DNA of 64,000 bases from Lucifugimonas sp038150225 (lineage in GTDB: Bacteria; Chloroflexota; Dehalococcoidia; Lucifugimonadales; Lucifugimonadaceae): NCBI GenBank assembly GCA_038150225.1, contig JAYQWG010000002.1, positions 24,468 to 88,467 of the forward strand, written 5' to 3'. How positions within the stretch are numbered: the first letter of the stretch is position 1; the number at the start of each line of letters is the position of its first letter. The notes under the pieces are model-generated. The model was not told the origin of the DNA, made no database searches, and saw only the letters and a list, made by a program, of their open reading frames with translations. Below, in pieces: positions 16,979-26,560 of the stretch. The position numbers and the translations under genes were made by a program.

Positions 16979-18007
16979 ATGAGACAACAGTCAATGCTTC
17001 AAGCAACGTGGCGCGGCGGCAGCGAAATAACCATCGACGAGGTTCCGATCCCGGAACCAGAGCCAAGTGAGTTGGTCTTGAAACTTCACTCATGTGGAGT
17101 TTGCGGTACCGACATTCACAAGACGCAGGGATTGTTCCCGGCAACACCACCTGAAATTCTCGGACACGAGTTTGTGGGACCGGTCGTGAAGATTGGTGAA
17201 GGCGTCCCAGAATCGCTGCTCGGCAAGATTATCGGTTGCACGTTGAATCCTGCCTGTGGCGAGTGCCAGGGATGTCTGACCTGGTCGGCAATGCATTGCG
17301 AGAGAGAGAAGCGCTACTCAGGTGGATTCTCCGAATATGTTCTCGTTGACCACCGACAAGCTCACATCGTTCCCGACGGTCTCGATCCCGAAATTGCCGC
17401 AATGGCTGAGCCCACCGCGTGTGTTGTTTCGACAATAAACATGCTCGGCGAAATTGAAGAGGGTTGTGACGCGCTGGTCGTCGGCGGCGGACTTCTAGGA
17501 CTTCTAACCGTTGGTGTTCTAAAACACCGCGGAGCCGGAAATATCATCTTTTCTGAGCCGAACCCTTCCAGACGTGCAATGGGTGTACAGTTCGGTGCCA
17601 ACATTTTGAACGATCCAACTGCCGACGATTTAACCGAATTGGTGATGGACACCACTGGTGGATACGGCGTCAAGATCGGGGCTGAAGCGGTAGGCGTTCC
17701 GCAACTTGTAGCCAACACATCGAAGTTGATCCGTCCACGAGGAAATTTGGTTCTTGTTGGCGTTAGTCCACAAGGTTCCAGCCTTCCTGTCGACCTGTAC
17801 GACCTCCACTACAAAGAAATCACGGTAAGCGGAGCCTTCGGAGCCGGTGATGCATTTGGCGAAGCATTGGAAATCCTGCCACATCTCGACTTCAGCGGAG
17901 TAGTAAGTGGGCGTTACTCCGTTGCTGACACAGCAAAAGCCATTGAAGTTTCCGCCGCAGGGCAGGGCGTTAAGTACATGATCGGTCCTGGCGACTCGGT
18001 TCTTTAG
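16979..18007 (+). CDS. Zinc-dependent medium-chain dehydrogenase (sorbitol/threonine dehydrogenase-like)
   Basis: 342-residue MDR-family enzyme. Catalytic zinc ligands: Cys in HSCGVCGTDIH and His-Glu in EILGHEFVG. The structural zinc site is complete, with four cysteines in NPACGECQGCLTWSAMHC. The nucleotide fold is ALVVGGGLLGLLTVGVLKH, with FSEPNPSRR after strand two. Family members oxidise polyols or sugars with NAD(P). Start ATG 16979 is used; ATG 16994 is an alternative and neither has a clear ribosome site. It is divergent from enolase D and followed by the ThDP enzyme 106 bp later, so the region reads as one catabolic block. Confidence 0.88.
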   Translation: MRQQSMLQATWRGGSEITIDEVPIPEPEPSELVLKLHSCGVCGTDIHKTQGLFPATPPEILGHEFVGPVVKIGEGVPESLLGKIIGCTLNPACGECQGCLTWSAMHCEREKRYSGGFSEYVLVDHRQAHIVPDGLDPEIAAMAEPTACVVSTINMLGEIEEGCDALVVGGGLLGLLTVGVLKHRGAGNIIFSEPNPSRRAMGVQFGANILNDPTADDLTELVMDTTGGYGVKIGAEAVGVPQLVANTSKLIRPRGNLVLVGVSPQGSSLPVDLYDLHYKEITVSGAFGAGDAFGEALEILPHLDFSGVVSGRYSVADTAKAIEVSAAGQGVKYMIGPGDSVL

Positions 18008-18113
18008 AGCGCCCGAAACATCTGGCAGAGCGAAGTTCGCCGCAGTACCCTGTGTGCGCCAACCAAACCTATTAGTCCGAATAAGCGCGATGAATGCGCA
18101 TACGAGGTAGCAG

Positions 18114-19769
18114 ATGCCGAAGCTTTCAGGTGGAGAAGCACTAGTTCAGTCCCTGGTCCGAGAAGGTGTCGAAGTAATATTTGGACTTCCCGGTGTCCAG
18201 ATGTACGGAATCGTCGACGCATTGCGTAACGAGCCGAGCATCAAGTTCGTCGTGACTCGAAACGAAACTGCAACTTCATACATGGCAGATGGTTACGCAC
18301 GAACGACCGGTAAACCCGGTGTCGTGCTGGTAGTCCCAGGACCTGGCATTTACAACGCTGGTGGTGGTCTGTCTACTGCATTCTCACGGTCTTCGCCGGT
18401 CGTCATGATCGCCGGGCAAATCCCAAGAGCCACTATCGGCAAGAATTTTGGTGGTCTTCATGAGGTCAACGACCAGAAAGAAATCACCAATCCGGTAACT
18501 AAATGGCAGAAGCAAGTGCTTCGACCTCACGAGGTTCCAGAAGGAATTCACGAAGCGTTCCGACAAGCCCAGTCAGATCGCCCCGGTCCAGTTCACTTCG
18601 AACTCCCACCAGAGACAATGGTCGAACGCGAAGAAGTAGAACTCCTTGAGCCTGCTCAAATCGTTCGTAAAGTCCCTGCTCAGTCGGTAATCGAGCAGGC
18701 TGCGAAAGAAATCATCAACGCAAAGAAGCCGGTTATTTATGCAGGTGGCGGAATCGCCCGGTCCGATGCAGAAGCTGAGTTTGTCGATTTTGCTGAACGT
18801 GCTCGCGTTGCCGTTATGACATCTGCTGGTGGCAAGGGGACGATTTCTGAACGACACCCGCTTGCTCTCGGTGGATCACTTGGTCCCGCTGGTTTACTAA
18901 AGGAATACATCGAAGAAGCCGATGTAATTATTGGAATCGGTACCCGTTTCTCGATGAGAAACCAGGCTGGTGGCGACGCTCGACTAGTTCACATTGATGT
19001 TGATCCAGAAATGATTGGTCACGTTCATGCCAACTCTCTCGGAGTTATTGGCGATGTGAAGGCAACTCTCCCACTGCTCGCAGCTGAAATCGAGCGGCAA
19101 GGTGGCGGGAAATGGAATTCGCCTGACGCTGAAGTTGCTGATATCCAGCAGAAGCTTGCTGTCAGTGATGATGAGCTCAACCAGCCGCAAGAGGACTACA
19201 TAAACGCTCTTCAAGCAGGGGTTCCGAGTGAGGCAATTACCGTCTTCGGAATGACGCAGCTCGGATACTACTCACGTCCACGGTGGATCACAGAAAACCC
19301 GAAGACGTACCTCGACTCCGGATACTCGGGCAACCTTGGATTTGCGTTTCCTACCGCTCTAGGAGCGAAGTACGGAAACCCTGACAAGCCGGTGATTTGT
19401 GTTTCCGGCGACGGTGGATTTATGTACAACTCCGGTGAGATTTCAACGGCGGTGAAATATGGGATCAACCTGGTGACCGTGATCTATAACGATGGTCACT
19501 TCGGTAACGTCGCACGCGACCTGGACGACGACTTTGGTGGAGCCTACGAAACCAACTTCGTAAACCCTGATTTCGTAAAGCTTGCCGAAGCGTATGGTGC
19601 AGTTGGTTTACGAACGAAAGATCCGTTCGATGTTGAGAACGTGATTCCAAAAGCGCTCGAAATGAACAAGCCTGTGTTCATCGACGTACCGGTTTCACGA
19701 GTACCTCGACCTAAGCAGTGGGCTGCACGTGCGCCATGGACAAAGCCGCAAACGGGGTTGATTGACTAA
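18114..19769 (+). CDS. Thiamine diphosphate-dependent enzyme (acetolactate synthase-like)
   Basis: 551-residue three-domain ThDP enzyme. The N-terminal pyrimidine domain has GGEALVQSLVREGVEVIFGL and the catalytic Glu in TRNETATSYMADGYAR. A central Rossmann-like domain starts near residue 190. The C-terminal pyrophosphate domain has the ThDP/Mg motif VSGDGGFMYNSGEISTA ending in VIYNDGHFG. It matches the acetolactate synthase/benzoylformate decarboxylase superfamily. There is no regulatory ilvN partner next to it, and the neighbours are catabolic, so a decarboxylase or carboligase in sugar-acid or aromatic degradation is as likely as valine biosynthesis. Ends 50 bp before a dispersed-repeat-like sequence. 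Confidence 0.85.
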   Translation: MPKLSGGEALVQSLVREGVEVIFGLPGVQMYGIVDALRNEPSIKFVVTRNETATSYMADGYARTTGKPGVVLVVPGPGIYNAGGGLSTAFSRSSPVVMIAGQIPRATIGKNFGGLHEVNDQKEITNPVTKWQKQVLRPHEVPEGIHEAFRQAQSDRPGPVHFELPPETMVEREEVELLEPAQIVRKVPAQSVIEQAAKEIINAKKPVIYAGGGIARSDAEAEFVDFAERARVAVMTSAGGKGTISERHPLALGGSLGPAGLLKEYIEEADVIIGIGTRFSMRNQAGGDARLVHIDVDPEMIGHVHANSLGVIGDVKATLPLLAAEIERQGGGKWNSPDAEVADIQQKLAVSDDELNQPQEDYINALQAGVPSEAITVFGMTQLGYYSRPRWITENPKTYLDSGYSGNLGFAFPTALGAKYGNPDKPVICVSGDGGFMYNSGEISTAVKYGINLVTVIYNDGHFGNVARDLDDDFGGAYETNFVNPDFVKLAEAYGAVGLRTKDPFDVENVIPKALEMNKPVFIDVPVSRVPRPKQWAARAPWTKPQTGLID

Positions 19770-19790
19770 AGAGAAGTGTTGATGATCGAG

Positions 19791-19817
19791 ACTTCATCCT
19801 GAGCGTGTCGAAGGGTC
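19791..19817. repeat. Intergenic dispersed-repeat-like motif (TTCATCCTGAGC...TCGAAGG type)
   Basis: The spacer between two convergent genes carries ACTTCATCCTGAGCGTGT followed directly by CGAAGGGTC. I recognise this as a form of a short intergenic sequence (TTCxTCCTGAGC-x-TGTCGAAGG) found scattered in many bacterial genomes. Only one copy is visible in this window. Flanking TGATCGA and TCGATCA could fold into an additional stem. Confidence 0.45.
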
Positions 19818-19840
19818 AATTTTCGATCACACGAAACGTC

Positions 19841-20758
19841 CTACGCCCCGTTTTCGTGAGGGCGTAGGGCGGCCTCGATAGCAAAATTAGCCGGTGTTGA
19901 AATCCCGTGCTTCTTCCCAAGCTCGACTACGCGTCCGTTCAGCAGGCCAATCTCGATTGGGTTTCCCGCGATTAGATCGTGTCCCATTGAGCCAATGATG
20001 AAAGGCTCACGTGCTTTGATGGTCGCCAATGTGTCGTCGACCGTCGACTCAGGCAGGTTTACGCCCTCAGCGCGTCCAACTTCCGCCACCTCAGAGAGAA
20101 CCTGTTGGTACATCTCGGTCGTGGTCGGTTGAGCAAAAATATCGCCAATAGGCTTTCGAGTAAGTGCTGTCATTCCCGACAGTGCACATATGAACACGAA
20201 CTTTTGCCATAGAGCCACGACGATGTCGTCATGTGCTTCTGCCGCTAAACCGGCTTTCGCACAATCGTCAACAAGTTTCGTGACGCGATCGGAACTACCG
20301 CCAGCCATTTCACCGATGACAAGCGAGCCCGGTCCACCGTTTTGAGAAACGACACCGGGTTCATCGATCTTTGCTGATACCGTCGCTGTGCACCCCAGAA
20401 CGTTTTTGGCTCCGAAAGCCTCAGTTAGAAGCCGTTCCGAATCAATTCCGTTCTGGGTCGAGATGATCATGGTGTCTTCCCCGACCAAACCGCCCATTGC
20501 AGTAATCGCAGCTTTGGTTCCCCAGCTTTTCACAGCGAAAATCACCAGGTCGACAGGCCCAACGGAATCCATGTCATCCGTCGCTGCCGTCTTGAGATTG
20601 AAATCACCGAGTAGAACGCTGTTTAGCTGCAGTCCGTTCTTGAGAATTGCTTCGAGATGAGGACCTCTGGCGATCATCGTGACTTCGTGTCCGTCTTTCG
20701 CGAGCGCTCCACCGTAGTACGCTCCGGTTCCGCCTGCTCCAACAACTGCGACTTTCAA
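19841..20758 (-). CDS. Ketopantoate reductase family protein (PanE/ApbA-like), copy 1
   Basis: 305-residue NADP-dependent reductase of the PanE/ApbA family. The N-terminal fold is LKVAVVGAGGTGAYYGGALA, followed by VIFAVKSWGTKAA and STQNGIDSERLLTEAFG. The C-terminal helical domain has the conserved Lys in ALWQKFVFICALSGMTAL and GNPIEIGLLNGRVVELGKKHG. I start at TTG 20758, immediately before the fold as in the family; the frame is open to an ATG at 20815, which would add 19 residues without a ribosome site. It is converged on by the ThDP gene and divergent from the D-aminoacylase. Many such paralogs are not pantothenate enzymes, and a second copy occurs at 34800-35873. Confidence 0.82.
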   Translation of the reverse strand: MKVAVVGAGGTGAYYGGALAKDGHEVTMIARGPHLEAILKNGLQLNSVLLGDFNLKTAATDDMDSVGPVDLVIFAVKSWGTKAAITAMGGLVGEDTMIISTQNGIDSERLLTEAFGAKNVLGCTATVSAKIDEPGVVSQNGGPGSLVIGEMAGGSSDRVTKLVDDCAKAGLAAEAHDDIVVALWQKFVFICALSGMTALTRKPIGDIFAQPTTTEMYQQVLSEVAEVGRAEGVNLPESTVDDTLATIKAREPFIIGSMGHDLIAGNPIEIGLLNGRVVELGKKHGISTPANFAIEAALRPHENGA

Positions 20759-20859
20759 GAGATCTATCTCGCTTCCTGTGTCAAAAACAACGATTGGGAT
20801 TTTGCTGGAGCGCATCTTATGGCAACCCGTAGCGTGAGTGAATCGCTATCATCCGCTCC

Positions 20860-22443
20860 ATGCTGCAATTACTCATTCACAACGCTCGAATAATGGATGG
20901 GACTGGATCGCCGTGGTTCCGTGGCTCCGTTCTCGTCTCTGACAACACGCTAGAGATCAAACGCGGGACGATAAATCTCGACGATTACCCCGCGCAGAAA
21001 GTTATTGATGCCGAGAACAACATCGTTTGTCCCGGCTTTGTGGACCTCCACTCTCACGCAGGACTGACGATTCTTGGCGAGCCGCATCACGATCCGAAAG
21101 TGCGACAAGGTGTAACCACTGAACTAGTCGGAATCGACGGTATTTCACATGCACCTTTCAAGACTCGGGAAGAGTTAGAGCGTTACATCTGGCTAGACGC
21201 AGGATTGAACTGGTATCCACCGGAGCCAGACTGGCTTTCTACCCAGCAATTGCTCAATAAATACGACAACAAAGTCGCAGTCAACATTGCTTACATTCTG
21301 GGTAACTCGCCAGTGCGTATCTGGTCAGTGGGATGGGAAGACCGACCGGCAACAAAGGCGCAAATAGCCGACATGAAAGCGGTAATTCGCGAGTCGATGG
21401 AAGAAGGTGCATGGGGGCTATCGACCGGACTCGACTATCCCCCAGGGGCCTTTGCTTCGACCGAAGAGTTGATTGCTATCTCCGAGCAAACAGCAGCAAT
21501 GGGAGGGTTTTATCACACCCACACGCGCGCTTCTTTGAAAAAGAAGGGAACCTACGAACCCTGGAATGAGGCTGTCGAAATCGGTCGGAAGTCAGGCATT
21601 CCTATTCATCTGACCCATTTCCGCCAACCAAAACAGGGCGAAGGATCGCACATGGATTATCTTGGGTTAGTCGAAGATGCAAGGGCAGAAGGCATCGACG
21701 TCACCTTCGATTGCTACACGTACCCGTATTCCGGTACATCCGTGACTATCCAGCTACCTTTCTGGGCAAAAGATGGCGGTCCCGAGCGGACGATGTCAGC
21801 CCTATTAGATCTCGACGATCGCAAGAAGATGAAGCGAGATATGAACACGCGGTCGGACATCAATGAAATCTGGCGAGAGCGGTGGCTTCACAACTTCAGG
21901 CAACCCCAGAACGCCAAATACGATGGTAAGTCGATCTGGCAGATCGGAGAAATGCGAGAGCAGGATCCGGCGGACGCGCTTTTCGACCTGTTGTACGAAG
22001 AAAGACTTGGAATTAGCGAAGTTGGTACTGGAACCAACGCTCAAACCTTGCCTGATTTCGTGTCACACCCTTATGGAATGATTGCGTCAGACGCGATTTT
22101 GTTCGGCGAATACCCGAACCCCAGAACTTATGGATGTTTTCCGGTGGTGTTAGCTGAATTCGTCAGGGCTGAAAAACACTTAAGACTCCCCGAAGCAATC
22201 CGAAAGATGACTTCGTTCCCTGCTCAGCGACTTGGTCTTAGTGACCGCGGAGTCCTTAAAGACGGTTTCCGGGCCGACATTGTGGTCTTCAACCCGGACA
22301 CGGTTAGGACTGATGCGACGAAGGACGATCCCAAGCATTATCCGGTGGGGATCGATTACGTGATAGTGAACGGGCAGGTAGTTATTGAGAAGGGCGTGAA
22401 TACGGGAGTTACTCCTGGTTTGGCTCTTAGGAGAGGTCGGTAA
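20860..22443 (+). CDS. N-acyl-D-amino-acid deacylase family amidohydrolase
   Basis: 527-residue metal-dependent amidohydrolase. The first ligands are in CPGFVDLHSHAGLTIL (H-X-H), and the family-specific loops GNSPVRIWSVGW and WGLSTGLDYPPGAFAS resemble N-acyl-D-glutamate/D-amino-acid deacylases. Further ligands: YHTHTRAS and IHLTHFRQP. The C-terminal Asp region is MIASDAILFGEYPNPRTYGCF with a beta-sandwich end (DRGVLKDGFRADIVVFNPDT). Such enzymes release D-amino acids or cleave related amides, a plausible use of peptidoglycan-derived matter. The distinct HH after LGEP (EPHHDPKVRQGVTTE) is typical. Divergent from the KPR gene. Confidence 0.87.
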   Translation: MLQLLIHNARIMDGTGSPWFRGSVLVSDNTLEIKRGTINLDDYPAQKVIDAENNIVCPGFVDLHSHAGLTILGEPHHDPKVRQGVTTELVGIDGISHAPFKTREELERYIWLDAGLNWYPPEPDWLSTQQLLNKYDNKVAVNIAYILGNSPVRIWSVGWEDRPATKAQIADMKAVIRESMEEGAWGLSTGLDYPPGAFASTEELIAISEQTAAMGGFYHTHTRASLKKKGTYEPWNEAVEIGRKSGIPIHLTHFRQPKQGEGSHMDYLGLVEDARAEGIDVTFDCYTYPYSGTSVTIQLPFWAKDGGPERTMSALLDLDDRKKMKRDMNTRSDINEIWRERWLHNFRQPQNAKYDGKSIWQIGEMREQDPADALFDLLYEERLGISEVGTGTNAQTLPDFVSHPYGMIASDAILFGEYPNPRTYGCFPVVLAEFVRAEKHLRLPEAIRKMTSFPAQRLGLSDRGVLKDGFRADIVVFNPDTVRTDATKDDPKHYPVGIDYVIVNGQVVIEKGVNTGVTPGLALRRGR

Positions 22444-22529
22444 TCGGTTGACCGAAAGGTGAAGTCACGCCAAACGAGTTGAAACTTACTATCGGTTTAT
22501 TCGCCGGCAGCAACTAGAATTAGTTGTCT

Positions 22530-24359
22530 ATGCCCCAGCAGCACGTCCGCAACTTCTGCATCATCGCCCACATTGATCACGGTAAGTCGACACTCGCCGA
22601 CCGCCTGATCGAACTAACCGGCGCTGTCTCTGCACGAAACATGACGGACCAGCACCTCGACATGATGGAACTGGAGCAGGAACGCGGTATTACGATCAAG
22701 GCCCAGGCGATCAGGCTCTCCTACGATACCGATGATGGTACTGAGTACCAACTGAATTTGATCGATACTCCCGGTCACGTCGATTTTTCATACGAAGTTT
22801 CACGCTCTCTCGCCGCCTGCGAAGGCGCAGTTCTACTAGTCGACGCTACCCAGGGAATCCAGGCGCAAACACTCGCCAATGTTTATCTCGCGCTGGAGCA
22901 CGACCTAGAAATAATTCCGGTTATCAACAAACTCGATCTCCCAGCTGCGGAGCCTGAGCGGGTCATGACGGAACTGGAGCAGGCATTTGGTTTCAAACCT
23001 GAAGAAATCCTTAAAGTTTCGGCGAAAACCGGGGAAGGCGTTTATGACCTGCTTGAACGTATTGTCGGATTGGTCGAACCTCCCACAGGCGATGAAGATG
23101 AACCGCTTCGGGCACTTATATTTGATTCAAAATACGACCAGTTCAAGGGTGTCGTTGCCTACGTAAGGGTCATGCACGGCAAACTCGGCAAAAACGCCAA
23201 AATCAGGCTCATGGGAACTGGCTCAGAAGCCGATGTGCTCGAAACTGGATATTTCAGTCCGGTGCTTGAGAAAACCAACGGACTGATGACCGGTGAAGTT
23301 GGCTACGTCGCTACCGGACTAAAGGACGTACGGTCGGTGAGTGTCGGTGACACCATGACCCTCGCTGCTGAACCTGCAAGCGATCCGTTGGCGGGGTATG
23401 AACCGCAAAACCCGATGGTGTTCACCGGAATTTACCCCACAGAAGGTGAAGACTATCCGGAGCTTAGAGAAGCTCTCGAAAAACTCCGATTGAATGACGC
23501 TGCCTTGGTGTTCGATGCGGAATCTTCCGCTGCTCTCGGATTCGGATTCCGATGCGGGTTCCTCGGCCTGCTCCACATGGACGTTATCCAGGAGCGACTC
23601 GAACGAGAATTTGGGCTAGGCCTTATCGCTACAGCGCCGAGCGTGAGTTACGAAGTGCTGTTAAAAGATGGCGAAATCATAACGATAGACAATCCGTCCA
23701 AGCTGCCAGAAAACCAGCAGTACGACGAGATCTACGAGCCGTGGGTCAACATGACTATCGTGTCTCCTTCGCGTTACATCGGGGCGATCATGGAGCTTGT
23801 GACCACGAAACGTGGCGAATATAAGAAGATGGAGTACCTTGAGTCTGTAGCTGAAGACGACAACAATCGAAGTGCCCGTGTTCTACTGGAGTACGATATT
23901 CCACTGTCAGAAATCCTTGTGGACTTCCACGACAAACTGAAATCTGGCACTCAGGGTTACGCATCGATGGATTATTCGATGATCGACAACCGTCCAGCTG
24001 ATCTGGTGAAATTAGACGTCCTGGTGAACCACGAGCCGGTTGACGCACTGTCGATGATCACCCACCGAGACGAAGCCGCATCACAGGGCAGGGCGCTCGC
24101 CTCGAAGCTCAAAGAGTTGATTCCGCGACAAATGTTTGCTGTGCCGATTCAGGCTGCCATTGGCGGCAAGATAGTCGCACGAACTAATGTGAAAGCCCTG
24201 CGAAAGAACGTTCTCGCCAAATGTTATGGCGGTGACGTTTCTCGAAAACGCAAACTGCTTGAGCAGCAGAAAAAGGGAAAGAAACGCCGCATGAAGATGG
24301 TTGGATCCATCGAAGTGCCTCAAGAGGCGTTCATGGCTGTTCTTTCTCTCGACGACTAG
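22530..24359 (+). CDS. lepA: Translation elongation factor 4 (LepA)
   Basis: 609-residue ribosome-associated GTPase. G-motifs are complete: AHIDHGKSTLADRLIE, ERGITIKAQ, LIDTPGHVDF and VINKLDLPAA. Domains II-V follow, and the LepA-specific C-terminal domain contains RKNVLAKCYGGDVSRKRKLL and ends RRMKMVGSIEVPQEAFMAVL. LepA back-translocates or remodels stalled ribosomes. The frame also permits TTG 22524 two codons earlier; ATG 22530 gives the standard N-terminus MPQQHVRNFCIIAHIDHGK. It lies 86 bp after the amidohydrolase and 9 bp before a transporter. Confidence 0.98.
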   Translation: MPQQHVRNFCIIAHIDHGKSTLADRLIELTGAVSARNMTDQHLDMMELEQERGITIKAQAIRLSYDTDDGTEYQLNLIDTPGHVDFSYEVSRSLAACEGAVLLVDATQGIQAQTLANVYLALEHDLEIIPVINKLDLPAAEPERVMTELEQAFGFKPEEILKVSAKTGEGVYDLLERIVGLVEPPTGDEDEPLRALIFDSKYDQFKGVVAYVRVMHGKLGKNAKIRLMGTGSEADVLETGYFSPVLEKTNGLMTGEVGYVATGLKDVRSVSVGDTMTLAAEPASDPLAGYEPQNPMVFTGIYPTEGEDYPELREALEKLRLNDAALVFDAESSAALGFGFRCGFLGLLHMDVIQERLEREFGLGLIATAPSVSYEVLLKDGEIITIDNPSKLPENQQYDEIYEPWVNMTIVSPSRYIGAIMELVTTKRGEYKKMEYLESVAEDDNNRSARVLLEYDIPLSEILVDFHDKLKSGTQGYASMDYSMIDNRPADLVKLDVLVNHEPVDALSMITHRDEAASQGRALASKLKELIPRQMFAVPIQAAIGGKIVARTNVKALRKNVLAKCYGGDVSRKRKLLEQQKKGKKRRMKMVGSIEVPQEAFMAVLSLDD

Positions 24360-24368
24360 CCCGAATCA

Positions 24369-25601
24369 TTGGCAGAGATAACTGCACGCGGCAAACAGCG
24401 CTCCTTTTTGAACGCTTTCAGTTATCCGCAATTCCGACGTGTCTGGATCGCTTCAGTCACGATGTCGCTTGGAAACTGGGCAGAACGACTAGCTACAGGT
24501 TGGATCGTTCTTGCTGAAACCGAATCCGTATTTCTGACCGCAGGTACTTTTGCCATTCGCCAAGCACCGCAGCTAGTTACTGCTCCTATTGCGGGCGCTA
24601 TTGCCGACAGATATTCACGCGGCACGATCCTGTTGTTGATCGGGATTTACAAAGCGTTGATCCTTGGCATACTAGCCCTGCTTGCCACGAACAATCTCGA
24701 ACCACTCTGGCTTGTGTTCGTTGTTCTCGCCTTCTCCGGAATTGGTCACTCGTTTGAGCTGCCCTCGACTCAGGGATTAGTAACTGGCTCGGTCCCGAAA
24801 GACGTACGAATGAACGCAGTGGCAGTTCAGTCGACTGGTATGCGAGCTGTTGGCGCTGTTGGAGCACTGGCGAGTGGAATAACGATCGAGCAGCTTGGAG
24901 TTCCGATAACTTTTGTTAGCGCTGGCGTGATTTTTGCTGTTGGTGGGGCACTGGCGTTCCTGACTACAGGCAATACTGCTTCAGCCGTTACGGAACGCTC
25001 ATCATCTGTCCTGACAGACGTGTTCGACGGACTCAAGATCATGGCAGGGATACCGGTTGTGCGAGTCGTCCTGATTTCTGCGGTATTCGTCGAAATCTTC
25101 GGCTTTGCCTACCAGGCAATAATGCCATCGGTCGCCGACGAAGTGTTGAAGGTCGACGCTTCGGGACTGGGAACTCTCACCATGATGGCCGGTATCGGAT
25201 CGATACTCGGATCACTGTTCCTGATGTTCCTCGGTGATTTTCGTCGCAAAGGGCTTTTGTTGGGTTTGATTGCTCTGTTTTACGGCACAACCGTCGCTAC
25301 GTTTGCTGCACCTGGTTCTTACGTATTCGCTCTGATCGCGATTATGGGAGTAGGTGCCTCAGCGGCGGCATTCGACGCGATGCAGTGGATTCTCTTGCAA
25401 CTCAACGTGCCAGACTCAATGCGTGGTCGAGCCGTAGGGGCGTGGCTTTTCGCTATAGGATTCGGTTGGGTAGGCCATCTTGGGCTTGGCGCACTCGGTG
25501 AATATTTTGGGGTTCAAGAAGCGCTCGCGATTGCTGGAATAGCAGTCTTCTCCGTCGGAGTTCTCGCTCTCTGGCTGTCGCCGAACATGCGCCGGGCTTA
25601 G
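24369..25601 (+). CDS. Major facilitator superfamily transporter (MFS_3/EntS-like)
   Basis: 410-residue membrane protein with about 12 hydrophobic segments and a central cytoplasmic loop near residue 205. The start FLNAFSYPQFRRVWIASVTMSLGNWAERLATGW and the A-motif-like AIADRYSRGTILLL match the MFS_3 group, which includes the enterobactin exporter. The C-terminal half keeps MRGRAVGAWLFAIGFGWVG. Substrate unknown; drug or metabolite export is usual in the group. Start is TTG with no clear ribosome site, 9 nt after lepA, so translation may be coupled. It overlaps the convergent galU gene by 4 nt. Confidence 0.88.
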   Translation: MAEITARGKQRSFLNAFSYPQFRRVWIASVTMSLGNWAERLATGWIVLAETESVFLTAGTFAIRQAPQLVTAPIAGAIADRYSRGTILLLIGIYKALILGILALLATNNLEPLWLVFVVLAFSGIGHSFELPSTQGLVTGSVPKDVRMNAVAVQSTGMRAVGAVGALASGITIEQLGVPITFVSAGVIFAVGGALAFLTTGNTASAVTERSSSVLTDVFDGLKIMAGIPVVRVVLISAVFVEIFGFAYQAIMPSVADEVLKVDASGLGTLTMMAGIGSILGSLFLMFLGDFRRKGLLLGLIALFYGTTVATFAAPGSYVFALIAIMGVGASAAAFDAMQWILLQLNVPDSMRGRAVGAWLFAIGFGWVGHLGLGALGEYFGVQEALAIAGIAVFSVGVLALWLSPNMRRA

Positions 25602-26482
25602 CTGTCGATTATCGACTTTAGTCTGGCGGCTGAGGTCGGATTATTCCTGGACTCAACATAGACCGCCGCATCGAGCATTCCCTGCGGGTTCCCTGTGTCC
25701 GCGTGGAATCCTTCTAGCTGTCGAGCATGAACAGGTGATTTTCCAAGCAGCGATTCGATCGCATCGGTGATTTGGATTTCCCCGCCTGCACCTGCACGCT
25801 CCTCCGCGAGATAGTCAAATACTCCGTTATCTAGAACGTATCTTGCAACGATTCCTAGATTGCTTGGCGCATCTTCTAACGCAGGTTTTTCGACCAGCTC
25901 AGAGACTGCCATTACGCGATCTTCGTCCAGTTCACTAACGCCGACAATTCCCTTTTTAGGGATGTCTTCTTCTTCGGCAGGGAGAACTGCTATTACCGAT
26001 CCACCGTGTTCTCGGTAAACCTTCATAAGTTGCTCAGTGGCTGACACTGGACCGAAAATTACATCGTCAGGGAACACGAGAACGAATGCTTCTCCGTCGC
26101 AAAATTTGCGGGCTTGAAGTACCGCATGCCCGGGTCCTTTGGGATCGTCCTGGTAAACGACAGTTACGTTTGCTAGACCAGCGATTTCTAGCTGCTCGTT
26201 CAGCAGCTCTTCGCGACCCCGGTCCCGAAGTTCACGTTCGAGGACCTCTTGTTGTCCGAAATACTCTGACACCGCCTCCATCCCGGGAGACATCACAAGT
26301 GCTACATCTGTGATTCCAGCTGCAACAACCTCCCTAATAGCGTACTCAATCACCGGAACGTTCAAGATCGGCAACAACGGCTTGGGAATTGTCCGCGTTG
26401 CAGGCAGAAACCTCGTGCCTAAACCGGCGACCGGAATTACCGCTTTTGTGACGGGAGTGAATTGTTCAGAGCTGCTTGCCAT
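25598..26482 (-). CDS. galU: UTP-glucose-1-phosphate uridylyltransferase (GalU)
   Basis: 294-residue nucleotidyltransferase. The nucleotide loop VIPVAGLGTRFLPATRTIPK is diagnostic of GalU, followed by LPILNVPVIEYAIREVVAAGI, FVLVFPDDVIFGP and the Glu-Lys site VSELVEKPALEDAPSNLGIVARYVL. It makes UDP-glucose from UTP and glucose-1-phosphate for glycan and lipid glycosylation. It is a single gene on its strand; its start at 26482 leaves about 80 bp before the SRP RNA, which is transcribed in the opposite direction. Confidence 0.95.
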   Translation of the reverse strand: MASSSEQFTPVTKAVIPVAGLGTRFLPATRTIPKPLLPILNVPVIEYAIREVVAAGITDVALVMSPGMEAVSEYFGQQEVLERELRDRGREELLNEQLEIAGLANVTVVYQDDPKGPGHAVLQARKFCDGEAFVLVFPDDVIFGPVSATEQLMKVYREHGGSVIAVLPAEEEDIPKKGIVGVSELDEDRVMAVSELVEKPALEDAPSNLGIVARYVLDNGVFDYLAEERAGAGGEIQITDAIESLLGKSPVHARQLEGFHADTGNPQGMLDAAVYVESRNNPTSAARLKSIIDS

Positions 26483-26560
26483 CGCGAAATTCTATCGGTA
26501 ACCGCTTGCATATAGGTCTTGCTAAACAACGACGATTAGCGAGAACAGTAGTACGATTTA

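Noticed and set aside
16859..16987. 43-codon N-terminal extension of enolase D
   Set aside because: AGGAG precedes ATG 16858, relatives begin there, and the extension would use up the promoter region of the divergent dehydrogenase.
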